Below, in pieces: positions 1 through 28,900 of a stretch of DNA of 64,000 nucleotides. Origin of the DNA: Setophaga petechia (lineage: Eukaryota; Chordata; Aves; Passeriformes; Parulidae); contig JANCRA010000001.1 of NCBI GenBank assembly GCA_024362935.1, positions 61,470,930-61,534,929 on the forward strand. The letters are read 5' to 3'. The position numbers and the translations under genes are program-made. A model generated the notes under the pieces. The model was not told the origin of the DNA. It searched no databases and worked only from the letters and a program-made list of their open reading frames with translations. Each line of letters opens with the position of its first letter. The first letter of the stretch is position 1.

Positions 1-990
1 GACGAGTGGGCGAGCAGCGCTCCCTGCGAGCGCCGGGGCCGGCCGGAGGTCACCGCGGGCCCGGGGTGGCCGCCCGCAAGCCCCGGGACCTGCGGCCGGC
101 CGGGCGCTGCTGTCCCGGCCGTGTCCCCCGCCCCGAGCGCTGCCTGCCGTGCCCATGTATGTCAAACCCGGCCGCGCTGCGCCGCGCACGGGCCCGGCTC
201 CGCGGCCGCCGGCGAACACGCGCTTTCCCTTCCTAAAAACGCCAAAAAACCCCCAAAACCAAACCCGCCCCGGTGCCATGGAGGCGCCGCACACACGCTG
301 CCGGCCCCGCACCTGGTTCCTGCGCTGCGAGCCGCCCGTCCGGCCCCGCGGGCGGGGAAGGGCTGTCCCGCCGGGCTCTGCGCCGCGTCCACGCGTTCTC
401 CTTGGGCGCCGGGGCTTCCCTGCTCCGGCCGCCCTCCTCCGCCGCCTCCTCCCCGCGGGGCGAGCCGGGCTCGGGCTGCCGGGGCTCCTGGGCCGCCCCC
501 CAGCCCCGCCGCTCCGACACCTGCGCCGCGGACATGCCCGGCCGTGCGCCCGCCGGAGGGGCCGCAGCCGGGGCGGCCGAGGCGAGGAGCCCGCGGCGGG
601 GGAAGGGGAACCCGCCTCCTCTCCTCGCCGCCCCGCCCCGGAGCCGCTGCCAGCGCCCCCCGGCCGGGCCGAGCGCCGCCGGCTCCCTGCTGCCGCGGGG
701 GGCGACGCGCCGAGCGAGGGACAGCGACAGCGACCGCGACCCGCCGGGGCCGCCGCCGCCGCCTGCGGAGGGACGGGCGGCGCTCCGGGCGCGCTGCCTC
801 GGCCGCCCCGGCCCCGCCTGCGCGGGGGAGGGACCCGGGGCTCTCCCGTGCGCCGTGACCTCACGCGGCCGGGAGGCTTTTCCAGGCCCTCTCGGACATT
901 TCGGCTCCGCAGGCCTCGCCCGCACCTGCACGGCGAGAGGAGGGTCTGGATAATGCGAGCGAGGAGGATGGGAGCGTCTCGTTGGTGAGA
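1..990. promoter_or_regulatory. CpG island at left edge; candidate promoter of the neighbouring gene (LARP1B by synteny)
   Basis: The first ~990 bases are very GC- and CpG-rich with GC-box sequences (for example GGGCGGGG near 350), then composition drops abruptly to AT-rich DNA. Long open frames on both strands are what GC-rich DNA produces by chance; none resembles a known protein. In human the gene after ABHD18, in the same orientation, is LARP1B, so a leftward LARP1B promoter or first exon would fall here. That assignment is inference from synteny: I could not find LARP1B coding sequence in the island. Confidence 0.5.
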
Positions 991-1578
991 AGGGGGCTCC
1001 GCGGGGCGCAGCCTCGAGAACACGCTCAACAGGGGCAGGAGAACGTACTTGAGGTCCCAGCAGCGAGGCAGTCCCGTATCATTTAAGCATTCCAACAGAC
1101 AGGTACCTCTGCCATCACACCATGCTCCTCTGCCAAAAATCCCCCAGAAAATCATCTCACAGTAACACATACACTCGTTCCATACTCACCCATACTCCGG
1201 TCACAGGATGAGGAAAGCCACCACAGCACATTAATCACTCCTTTCCCTCTTTGCCAGCCCCTAGTGCTCCCACAATTCTCCTTGATTACACCTTACGACA
1301 CCTGCTCCTCTCCCATTTCTTTCATTCATCTCTCAGCTGTGGTTTAGTCCCTTTCTTACAAAACGCCTTCCAAAAAATAACACTTTTCTCTTCCAACACT
1401 TCTTTAGTGAACTAAGCAAATTCCCAAATATGCTTCTATAAAGCTAGTCAAATATTTTTGAGGTAGTGTCACAAATAAACAGATTTGCTGGGTTTTGCAG
1501 CACTGACATATGTTCTGGTTGGGGTGATGCTGTTTTCCACTCTAATGAGATTGTGTGGAGTTTTACCGCTTCATCAGG

Positions 1579-1599
1579 AAAAAAAAAAAAAAAAAAAAA
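1579..1599. repeat. poly-A tract
   Basis: Uninterrupted A run of about 20 bases in the spacer left of ABHD18. It is not followed by a recognisable retroposed gene. Confidence 0.8.
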
Positions 1600-2399
1600 G
1601 AAGATTCACCACAAATCAACCAAAACCTCAACCAATTCTCACCACAGCTGACACGTCAGGCACTGAAACATTTTTAGGATTATTCTGGAACTGTGTGTCC
1701 AGTAGTAACAAATCAGTCCCAGGCTAGCTGGGACTTCAGGAATTCTACAGCTCAGGAACTTAAACAGAGCAGGAAAAAAGCAGGTAACTAATTTAGGGCT
1801 AATTACTTGGGGGGCAAAAAAGCACTAAAGCTGATCAGTTACATGGTACTTGAGAAGGTTTTGACCATACTTGCTTTGCTAGCTCTGTAGGATGGAGCCT
1901 CCTGCAGACTCTGTTGGATGGGCTGGGACTGAAGAGGAGATAAATGCTGTTACAGTTGCCAGGACTCATCCCTCACATTTTCTCCACTTGTATCATCCTC
2001 CTTGTTACTTTCTAGCAGTGAGAGTCAGATTTCCTTGGCAAAACTCTCCTTCCTTAGGGAACACGGTACTTAAAATGCTCCTGTTTGGAAAAGGGGCTGA
2101 TTTACACCAAATGGAACCAAGAGAACAACAATTCTTATTGATGTTTTAATGCTCATGCTTTATCTTGTGTGGAGGCATCCAAGCCTAGCAGGGAACACTG
2201 CAAATTCCAGGATTGCATGGAATAGCAGCATTTTACTTGTATAGGGTAAAAATTCAGGAGGAATTACAGGGTTACAGACCACCCCAAAGCTCCTTTCCAT
2301 GCTGTATAACTTATCATTGCTGCCAAGCTGGCAGAGAACCTGACAGTCTGAGATAAAGAAACTTCCCTGCCCAACCAACAGCAGTTCAGAACAACATTT

Positions 2400-2440
2400 C
2401 AAAAAAAAAAAAAAAACCAAAAAAAAAACAAAAAAAAACC
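2400..2440. repeat. A-rich interrupted homopolymer
   Basis: A runs of about 8-17 bases broken by short C interruptions, low-complexity DNA in the ABHD18 downstream spacer. Confidence 0.8.
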
Positions 2441-5400
2441 CACCAAACAAACCAACACCAGACAGAACAATTAATTTTTTTTAAAAAATACCTGCCTCAA
2501 AGTGTCAGCAGCTACCAAGCAGAAATAGTACTCTGAGGATCCAAGGATTTCCACTTTTCTACTGTTTAGAAAGTATCTCAATGAGATTTGATATTCCAGT
2601 AAGAAGAAAAAGCAGCAAGATTCCTTTCCTTCATATAGTGTTTCCTGTCTGGAGTAATGAAACACAAGTGATCTATCCTTGCTAAAAAAAAAAAATTAAA
2701 AAAAATTTAAAAAAGGGGGAAAAAAATCCTGAGTGGTTCCTTTTAAGTTGTTAAGGGGTTTTATTTGCCTTGGGGAAAAAAGTAGAAAACGCTCCATCTG
2801 ACAATTATTAGATGAGTTCTGCACTGGCAAGTGTAAAACTGGAATCACAATGGTATCTTAATTAGCTGATACAAGCTTATTTTCTTTACTAGGTTTCTAG
2901 GCATGTAGAAAAACATCAAAGCAGCAGCAGTGTTTGTTGTAAGAAGCTTTTATCATGCCCTATAGATTACCTGCTCTCCTTGTGCTACAGCCCTAGCAGG
3001 GACAGAAAGGATTACAGGATGACAATGGGATGCATTTTGAACACCTGTTAACAAGAGAGAACAAAAATCCCCCCACACCTAAATGTTTTTAGGACTTTTA
3101 TTGAAAAAATTTAAAACCAAAAAATTACCAAGGCCAGTTTTACAATAAATTTAAGACATACAGAATGGTTTAGCTGCTACACAAAAGAAACCTTATTACA
3201 ATATTTCTCTCATGCAACTCCTGGATTAAAACCATGTTCTCATTTAACATCAAAATGGATTATTTATACTTTCTTAGGATTTAACATTAAAATATGATTT
3301 AAAAAGTTGATTTTCCAAGGGTTAAAAACATACACACAGCAAGATCCCCCCTTTCCCAAACCATCTCCCTATGCCTGATAACTGGCAGAAATAGACCGCT
3401 GAGCTCATTTTTCCTTTTTTTTTGTTGTTATTCTAACCTGAGAAATTTCTTAAATAATGCTTACTGGGCTTTCATATTTGGCAACACAACTTCAGTTACA
3501 GAGCAAAGTGCAATTCCTTATTCTTGTCAGGAACCTGTCTTTCCCTGCTTGTCCCCAAAGACACTCTCAGAACCAGGAGTAGCATTTCTCCCAAAAGACA
3601 CTCTCACAGCAGGAGTGGCATTAGCCTAAACCTCCTGCTCTGCCCTTTTGGTAGGTTAAACCTTGTTAGTAATACCACTGGGACACTAACCTCAGGATGC
3701 AGAGTTCCCATCAGTTGTGTAATTCCCAGTATTGTGCGCTTTGAAAATATTGACTTTGGCATGTTATACTTTGTAGCAGAGTTGATTTTTTTTGTGCTTA
3801 CTCCTGGCCTTTACAAAATCTGTCTTTTCTCTCTTGCATTTATTCAAGCCTTTTCCCTTGCCACCAGTTATCTCCCTTTCTCATAGCTGCAACAGAAGCA
3901 GGACACAAAGCACACAATTACATTTAAAATGTCAGAGTTCCAAAAGCTGCTGAACAGCAGACAGTGCTCTGGTAAAGCACTCTCAGTTGATGAATATGCT
4001 TGTAAACCCTGTGAATCTTTCAGTACACTAGTCAAGACTTCAATTTTAAATTTGTAAGCTTACTAATATTTAATTTCAAACCCTGCAAATGTTTGGTGTT
4101 TAAATGTGCTAGTCACTTCACTCTTGTTCCCCACATATAAAACCAACAGTCTCCAAAGAAATAATGAAGAATCATTTGAAAAAGCAATTTAACTTTCAAC
4201 AGAAGACTAGAACCTCTTCTACATTATCAGTAAATTTGTATGTTACATCATTTGGGTTATTCAGAATTGTTTCTCTTCTATTTTATCTGAACACACCTGA
4301 TTTTCAAATAAACAATGATTTCTTCACAGTTACTAGTCCTGTCTACCTGACTAAAATCCAAGAGAATATATAAACTGAGCTTTGTTGCTCCATACTCTGC
4401 CTACTAAAAACCTTTGCAGTAACCATGGAGATGAAAAGTGCTTGATTGGAAAGGTGCAGAAGTCATATCCTGAGAAATGGCTGGATTTTTCTGTTTGTTT
4501 CAGAATAATCCTGGTTGTAACTGTGCTAAATACTGAAGTGTTTCAGTTTTCAATTTCTCTGCAGATTGGTTTTAAAAGAATGTTATAGGAGATTACCACA
4601 AAAAAAAAAAAAAAAAAGATGTGGAGAGATACCCACACAGTTGGTACATGACAACCTTTTATTCGGCTGTAATTTGTTGGCATTTTTGATCCCAAAAGAG
4701 GAAGCAACAGACTTTGGATTTTCTTAATTGTGTTCAAAATCCAAATTTCTTTATTTTCCATCCAATTAAATTAGACAAGTGTTGAAAAATAAGGAGCAAA
4801 CCTAACTGTTTCAATAACCTTTAGTCTCACGTTTCTTTTAAATTATACAGTGCAAGTGTATTTTGCATATCAGCACTGAGTGCACGTTAGAAAGGACATC
4901 TGCTGAAGTATTTCCAACAGGTCTTTATAGCACCATATAATCTGCTGTCAATTTAACTGCTTAGAATCAGCCAGTGCTTAGAAAGTAAAACAATATTTCT
5001 ATTTCATCTATCAATCCAAAAAAACAAAATAAACCTGAAAGCTTATGTTATCCAACTGAGTTAATGTAAACAATTAATTACCAGACACTTGATTTTCACT
5101 TATTCCAGTTTTTTGTGGATGAATTGCTACATGATCCTTCTGTAATGGCATGGTTTGATTCAGTGGCAGGAAAACTTCACAGACGTATTGAATGAAAACA
5201 TCTCTCTCACTTTTCCTTGGATTGTCAAAGTCTCTCTTTGCAAGATGTGGTGCTGAGCCTTTTGCTGAGGTTCATTTTCAATTCATAATTGAAGAGAAAA
5301 GCAGTGACAAACACAAGAGGCTGAGTGCTGGCAAAGCCACAGTACAACACAACAGGAACAGCAAGGCCATGAGGAAGCGAGAGGTAACCGAGGTATCTGG

Positions 5401-5508
5401 AACAAACCAAAACTACACCAAACACAAGGGAGCAGCTTAGCCCCACAGCACACTTTACATTCTTCCAATACTTGATTGGTCTGTTTTCTATTGACACACG
5501 ATTCAAAA

Positions 5509-5514
5509 TTTATT
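5509..5514 (-). terminator. candidate ABHD18 poly(A) signal
   Basis: AATAAA on the minus strand about 280 bases downstream of the ABHD18 stop codon, the first canonical signal after the coding region. More distal copies (near 4658 and 3097) may be used instead or as well. Confidence 0.3.
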
Positions 5515-5794
5515 CAGAATTGAAGGAACACACCATCTGATTAGACACGGAGCACATGAACCATTCATGCACTGACAAAAGCTGCTGTTGTTTTTTCACA
5601 GGTAACACTGAAGCAGCCATGTCAGAATGGCACTGGGTTGAAATGAAAGCAATGCTGGTACTTTACCACTTCTGGTAATTGTTACCTACAACAGTCAGTG
5701 ACCATCTGCTCAACACTACAAGAGGCTTGTTTTCCAAACATGAGTTCCAGTAAGCTGAATTACAAATGAGATCGGTCTGAATGCATTAGAATGA

Positions 5795-22370
<16,576 letters not shown>

Positions 22371-22441
22371 GGCCTAATGCAGGGCTGCGAGCAGCTCCCT
22401 GCCAGCCTGACCCGAGCACTCCAGGGGGGCAGGTGCGATCT

Positions 22442-22541
22442 CAAACCTCCGCCATCCCCCCGAACCCAAACCTCCGCCATCCCCCCGAACCCAAACCCCC
22501 GCCATCCCCCCGACCCCAAACCCCCGCCATCCCCCCGATCC
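22442..22541. repeat. 25-bp minisatellite, about 4 copies, G-rich on minus strand
   Basis: Four near-identical units built around CCGCCATCCCCCCGAACCC, with single-base drift between copies (CCTCC to CCCCC, GAACCC to GACCCC). The minus strand carries repeated G runs of 3-6, which could fold as G-quadruplexes. It lies on the ABHD18 side of the shared promoter. Confidence 0.9.
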
Positions 22542-22740
22542 GCTGCCGCACACACGCAGGAAGGGGCGGCAGGAGGCAGGACACGGCCACCGCCACCCCT
22601 CCGCCCGCCTCAGCTCCCCCCGGGCCGGGCAATGCCGTGAGGGGGAGCGGCTCGGGCAGCTCCTGCCCGCCCTCCGCGGGAGCCGCTCTGGCACCGCTCC
22701 CCCGGCCCGGCCCGGCCCGAGAAGGTCACCCGCTGCTCAC

Positions 22741-22870
22741 CCAAAGCGCTGCCGTGCTGAGGCGCCACATGGGAGGGCGGGAGCGGGAATTAGAGGAGGA
22801 AGAACAAGAAGCAGAGGAGGAGGAGGAGGAGAGGAGGAAGAGGAGGGGAGGGCGAAGGGCGGGACGGGGA
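22741..22870 (-). other. ABHD18: predicted ABHD18 5' UTR exon (5' end approximate)
   Basis: The first coding exon of ABHD18 begins at an acceptor, so at least one noncoding exon must lie upstream. On the minus strand a GGTGAGC donor ends a candidate exon at 22741 inside the CpG island. The upstream boundary is a guess. Confidence 0.4.
22790..22860. repeat. polypurine (GGA-rich) tract in shared promoter
   Basis: About 70 bases almost entirely A and G with repeated GAGGAG units, between the predicted ABHD18 first exon and the MFSD8 start. Such mirror-like purine tracts can melt or form triplex structures; no function is shown here. Confidence 0.75.
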
Positions 22871-22974
22871 CGGGACGGACGGGACGCGGCTCACGCGCCC
22901 ATGGCGCTCGCGTTCGGGCGCCCCCTGGCGGCGTGCGTGGGGCGGGCGCGGGCGGGGCCCGGCGCAGCGGGGCC

Positions 22975-25900
22975 ATGGCGGCCGCGGGCTCCGCTCCGGA
23001 GGCGCGTCCCGACGGGCGGGAGCCCCTGCTGGGGTCCGCAGGAGCCGCGGCGGATGAGGAGGAGGAGGAAGAGAGCAGGTAGGGGCTGGTTCTGCTGTGA
23101 GGGGGCGCCGCAGGTGAGCCGAGGAGCCGCCCGTGGGTGCCGGGTCTTTCCCCGCCCCTCACGGGCAGCCCGGGCCGGGGGGCGCTGCCCGGCCGGGGGT
23201 CCCGGCCCAGCCGCCACCCCCAGCGCTCCCCGGAGCTCGGAGCTCAAGGCTCGGAGCGCCCGGGCCCGGCTGTGGGAGCGGGCCGGGGGCTGCTTCCCTC
23301 TGCGGGAAAACGCAAACGCACTGGCTTGGGAAGTTCCTAAAAAACGCCCAACGGGATTAATGTGCTGCAGAAGTCCGGGTGTTTAATAGCAGCCTTCATG
23401 TGCGGACAGCTGTTAGGCGCTTGGGGGTTTTTTCCCCCTTCTGACAGCAAAACAAGTGTCTTGAATTTAAAATCGCAGATTTTAAGTCTAGGTACGACTT
23501 GCATAAACAGCGTTTGTAAACTATGTTTTGGCATCTACATCTATAACCTGGTTCTGCATCATCTGAATAGACATTACTTTGTAACTTAGTTTGTAACTTC
23601 TATTTTAGTTTTTTTTCAACTCTTGCAATCTACAGCAGTATCTTTTACACACAACTTTTACATTGTATGTTGTTATTTTCTCATAATAAAAACAGACTGG
23701 GTGTAAGTAGGTTTTAGTCAAATCAAGTGTTGTTCAGGTTTGTGGTTCTTTTCAGGTTACAGCTGTAAGGGGTTTAACACCCATTTTTAAAATTTTTATA
23801 TGATCTATGATGCTCAAGTGTCTATACAAAGAGTTTGCAGAACTGAAGACCTGCCTAGATCAAGATCTCTCTGTGTGACATGTGGTGTGTGATAGCATTT
23901 CTGTTATATTCTTTGATTTGTCAATCTAGTATTTTTCCAGCAAAAAATAAATTCTTTGTGGTCTTTGCTATAGAGCGGAAATCCACTCCTGCTTAACAAG
24001 TTACACAATTGCATTGAGAGATTGGTGAAAAATGTTTGCAGCGTCATGTGGGAGCAACTAGAAGAGGATCTGATAATGATTTTTTTTCTCCCTCTTGCTT
24101 TTTGTTTGAAAACCAGGGATGTTGTGGAATCACAGGAGCACTATAAGAGCAGGTGGCGATCCATCTGGATCATGTACCTGACAATGTTTCTCAGTAGTGT
24201 AGGTGAGTAAATACATGTGGAATTTGATGTTATTTGTTTAATTAATAGACTCTGGTTTGAAAATGACAGGGCTTTCTAAATTCCAACTAGAGAGCTTCTT
24301 TAATGCTACTGTTCTAAATTAAAAAAGGTGCATTGTTTGATTCTTCAAAAGAGAATGTCTGAATCTTAGCAAATCAAACAGAAAGTTACATCTGATGAGA
24401 TAAGTAATAAAACTGCTTTTACACAAAGTGGTGGATTACATAAATCTGTGGCTTATGACTCCCTAATAGTTTGGTAGTGGCAAGGTAAGGGTATTGCTCG
24501 GAACCAAACAAAACAAAGGTTGCACTTTTATCATCCAGAGTGAAACTTCTAGACATGAAAACAGAAATAACATGGCATTCTTAAGAGGTAAGATCTTTAT
24601 GGGAATGTATGCTATCTATTTCAAAACATGTATCATAACTTGTTTTCTCCTCCTGGACTTTGCATCTCCATTGCAGGACAAATTGAAATTTTATTCCTAA
24701 ATAACTCCCCCAGAAACAAGAATTGATTTTTGACCTTTGATGATTTTCTGTGGGCCAAGAATTTGTCTTGAATTTGATAGGATACTTCAGTAACTCTTTT
24801 TATTATTACTATTAATTAAAATCTCTGTGACTAGTGAATACAGATATGTCAGTATATCAAGAAATTCTTTTTACTTGTTGTCTTTCCATTGGGAGGACAA
24901 CATAGGAGGTTTTTTGTTTAGTGTGTATGCACCTATAAAATGATCTTTTGAAGATAGATCCTCCTTATAGAAGGAATTAGCACTCCTTAAAAGAAGCAGG
25001 GAATGCACAGGTTTATTCCATAATACATTTAGAGGCATAAAAATAGACTTGTAATAACTGTTTCAGAAAAGAAAATTACTGATAAAAGTGGCAAATAAAA
25101 TAACTTCATTTTTTACTGTGTTACAGGTTTCTCAATTGTAATTATGTCTGTGTGGCCGTATCTCCAAAAGGTTGGTAAATATGGGGTGTTTTTTAAAATA
25201 ATTAAGAACAGAAAACTCCTGCTCAGAAAGTAGATAATAGAAAACCTGACATTTTATTTAGGAAAAAAAAAAGTAGAGGGAGGTGTGTGGCTTTAGGAGA
25301 CTTCTATTCTGCCCTCCAGTTATACAGCTTTTATTATTTCTTCCAAAATTGATAAAGGTACAATTGATAAAGGTACATCCAGAAATGTTTGATTTTCCAA
25401 TATCATGATTTCCTGGAGAGCAAATCAGTAGAACTCTTGTTATTAAAATATAGTAGACAAGACTTGTCTGTGTTTTGGTAAAAAAAAAAAAGGGGAAACT
25501 GAAGGTAGAAGTTGCTCTGTAGATATCACATTGTTGCACAGAGATCTTGGTATTCCTAACAGGGAATAGCCATTGTTCCTGTGATTTTGGCTTATTTGGG
25601 GTTTTCACCTCTTAGATCTTAAAAGCAGCACAACAGTCCCTAAAACCTCAGTTTAATCTGTGCTATGGTTTTAGTGCCCCTGGAACTGAAGGAGGCAGTT
25701 TTCAAATGCAAATTTGGGAGAGTATAACCTGGGCAGGGACCTAGAGGTGTCATTGAGGGTGAGGCTGGTGCTGAATTCATGCAGAAAACAAGAAAATGCA
25801 TCACCAGCTGTTGCTATAGGATACAAAACAACATGACATGCACACACTGTTGTTTTTAAGGTGAAAAAAAGGGAAGTTTATTTTTTGATTTTAACACTTA

Positions 25901-28900
25901 CAGATTTTTAAAAGTGACAGTGGATTGGTGGGTGAAAGTGCCACCTCTCCAGTGACACTGGACAAACTAAGAGTTTATCAAATTTCTTTTCTTCTATAAA
26001 AGAATGCAAAATAATAAGTTATTTTCAAAAAGTATGTGAGAAAGTTGGTTACACGAATGTAAAGATCAGAAGGTTTAGAAAATCTTAAAAAATCAGTGAC
26101 AACCAGCCTTGTAAATCAGGACAGATCAGACATGTGCAGAGACAGTGGAAGTGACTCCTTGCTCCTGGCATGGAAGGTGCCTGCCGTGCTGCTCAAGGTC
26201 TGTCTCTAGCCCAGAACATCAAAATCTCCTGGAATTTGCTGCAAGTGAGCCATTCCCAGGAAGCAAAGAGGGTTTTATTGTTTGGGTGCATTGCTGGAGA
26301 GAGTGAGGCAAGGTTTATTACCAGAGGAAGCATGACAGTGCAGAGTCCTTGGTGTGCCAGGTACTGACTCTCAAAGGGTGTTGCAGGTAATATCAAACAC
26401 TGCAGTGCTTTACCCACAGATCTGACTCATGTGTTCCTGCAGATTGATCCAACAGCAGATGCCAGTTTCCTGGGCTGGATTATAGCTTCATACAGCATTG
26501 GCCAAATGGTTGCTTCTCCCCTCTTTGGCCTGTGGTCCAACTACAGGCCCAGGAGAGAGCCTCTGGTCATCTCCACTGCTATTTCAGTAGCTGCTAATTG
26601 TCTCTATGCCTACGTCCACGTGCCCCATGCCCACAACAAGTACTACATGCTGACTGCCCGTGCTCTCGTGGGGTTTGGAGCAGGTAAACACTGCAGGATT
26701 TACATTTCTTGAAATTGTTACATTCTGTATCTCATGTAAGATGGTTACTGTTATGTTTTAATACCAGCTTTACCATTATGTGAATGAGAACTTAATATTT
26801 AACAAAGCAAACGGTTGGCCTGTAGTGTAGTTACAATTTTTGTAACAAAATTGTGTAATTGTGCTGCTGTGTAAAAATACCAGAGGGAGTGCTGGCTTTT
26901 ATTACCTTGCAAAATCAGAAACCAACACCTGAAATAAATGTCATTCAACAGTTTAACGATACAAACATGATACTTACATGAACACTTGCTTGGTTTGGGG
27001 ATTTTTGAAGGCAATGTGGCTGTAGTTCAATCGTATATTGCGGGTGCCACTTCTCTGATGGAAAGAATGACTGCCATGGCCAATACCAGTGCCTGCCAAG
27101 CAAACAAACCCCTAAAATAAATGTCACTCAGCAGTTCAACAATATGAACTTGATATTTACATGAACACTTGCTTGGTTTGGGGTTTTTTTGAAGGCAATG
27201 TGGCTGTAGTTCGATCGTATATCGCGGGTGCCACTTCTCTGACGGAAAGAACGAGTGCCATGGCCAACACCAGTGCCTGCCAAGCAGTTGGCTTCATATT
27301 AGGCCCAGGTAAAGCAAAATCTTCTTTCCTCACTTCTCTTACTAGGTTGAAATTGGGCATTGGAAGTAGGAATCCTCAGCAGCTGTATGCAGGGGATTTT
27401 AAGACATAGTTTTTCAGTGATATCACAATTGAATAAATGGGGTCCACTAATCTATACTTCTCTAAGCCAATATAAATGAAACATTCTTGTCCAATTGCTC
27501 TGCACCAACCTAAAATTTAATTTCAACCCCACCCACCGCATCTTTTCTCTCTAGTTTGCCCATAGCACAAGGGATAATCCAGTTCCAGGACCAATGTTTT
27601 CCTTTAAGAGCAAGAGGAAAAAAAATAAATCATTTGTTGGCCAGGAAAATGAACTATTGGTACATTCAGAATTCAGTTCTTTAAGTGTCATGATGCTGTT
27701 TACAATATTTATTTTAAGTAATCAAGTACTTTCCTGGCTAGCTGAGATCCCACAGGTATCCATTTTGTTTATTTAGAGTAGAAGTACATCAAAATGTAAA
27801 AGGCTTGACAGGTACAATACTTAAATTTTATTTAGCAGTTAGTACAACTTTTCTTATGTGTTCTAATGTTTTCTTAAGGATTCTCAAGATTTTCACAGTA
27901 CATTGATGTTCTTAAGTTTTTCAGACATGTTTTACACTTATTGGAGAAGAAGGAGTAACGTGGAAATTCCTTTGTCTTCAGCTGAACATGTACACAACAC
28001 CTGTGTTATTTGGAGCTCTCTTAGGAGTTATTAATATTATTCTCATCTTTGCCATATTCAGGTAATCAAGTAAAAAAAAAAACCTTATAAATACCTTACC
28101 TTGTTTTCGTGGGTGACTTGGAGCAAATAATATGCTGCTCAGCAGGAGGAGTAATAAACCTGCTAAAACTATAAGTTGTTATTAATTTTTAAAGTATTTC
28201 TACCATCTTTAATACCTGTATTTTTATGATGCTCATAAAGGCATCTTGGTGATGTTATGGTTAGGATGTAAATGTAAACTAATTTTAAAAGTTAAAGATA
28301 TAAGACTGTTAGGCTTGATATAGCTTAATATTGGTAGTTGCTGCCCATGTATTTTCTCTAAGGAGAAATTAGGTTGTCTCTAGGGATCTCAGTGTCTGTC
28401 TTTCCTTTAAGATTCTCAGGGGAATTTTTTTTTCATTATCCCACTGGTGCAAATGCATATGGATATACAATATGCTCCCACTGGAATATTTCCTTTCATG
28501 AATAGTGTTCACTGCAGTCAGGTGCCAGCTTTGTAAATGATGTTTAATGAAGCTGCAAATAATTATCCTATAGATGATACCATTTACAATTATTTTAATA
28601 GAAATAGTAGATGAAATAAATGTGTGTATTAATGAAAAAAGTTCTACCTTTCTAGAGAGCATCGAGTGGATGACATGGGACGCCAGTACAAAAGTATCAA
28701 TTCTGATGGAGAAGGTACCACTGTTTTCTTGAAAACTTATTCTGTGATTATAACTTTGAAGTGCTCTCTTATTACATAGAAGCATTTAGAAGTATTCTAA
28801 AGTCTGATGCACTGGAAGTTGATGTGGAAAATAAGCTACATCTATCCCTAGCTGGTCCAGAAATGGCTTCATTTGTCGTGTTGTGCCTATAGTGCTGTCT

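Larger units (their letters stand above)
991..5794. other. AT-rich intergenic DNA and ABHD18 3' UTR, no gene recognised
   Basis: No open frame here looks like a known protein. The stretch holds poly-A runs (1579-1599, 2400-2440, 4600-4617) and several minus-strand AATAAA signals, read as TTTATT on the plus strand (around 5509, 4658 and 3097). The ABHD18 3' UTR must lie in the right-hand part; its true end cannot be settled by eye. Confidence 0.5.

Noticed and set aside
121..988. Long overlapping open frames on both strands of the left CpG island (up to 279 codons)
   Set aside because: They are Pro/Ala/Arg/Gly-rich, overlap in several frames, and are typical of stop-poor GC-rich DNA; no family resemblance.
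5225..5506. 93-codon minus-strand frame downstream of ABHD18
   Set aside because: It lies after the ABHD18 stop in likely 3' UTR and overlaps a candidate poly(A) signal; hydrophobic by chance.
22433..23386. 317-codon plus-strand open frame across the MFSD8 promoter
   Set aside because: It runs through the minisatellite and polypurine tract in another frame than MFSD8 exon 1, so it is a composition artefact.
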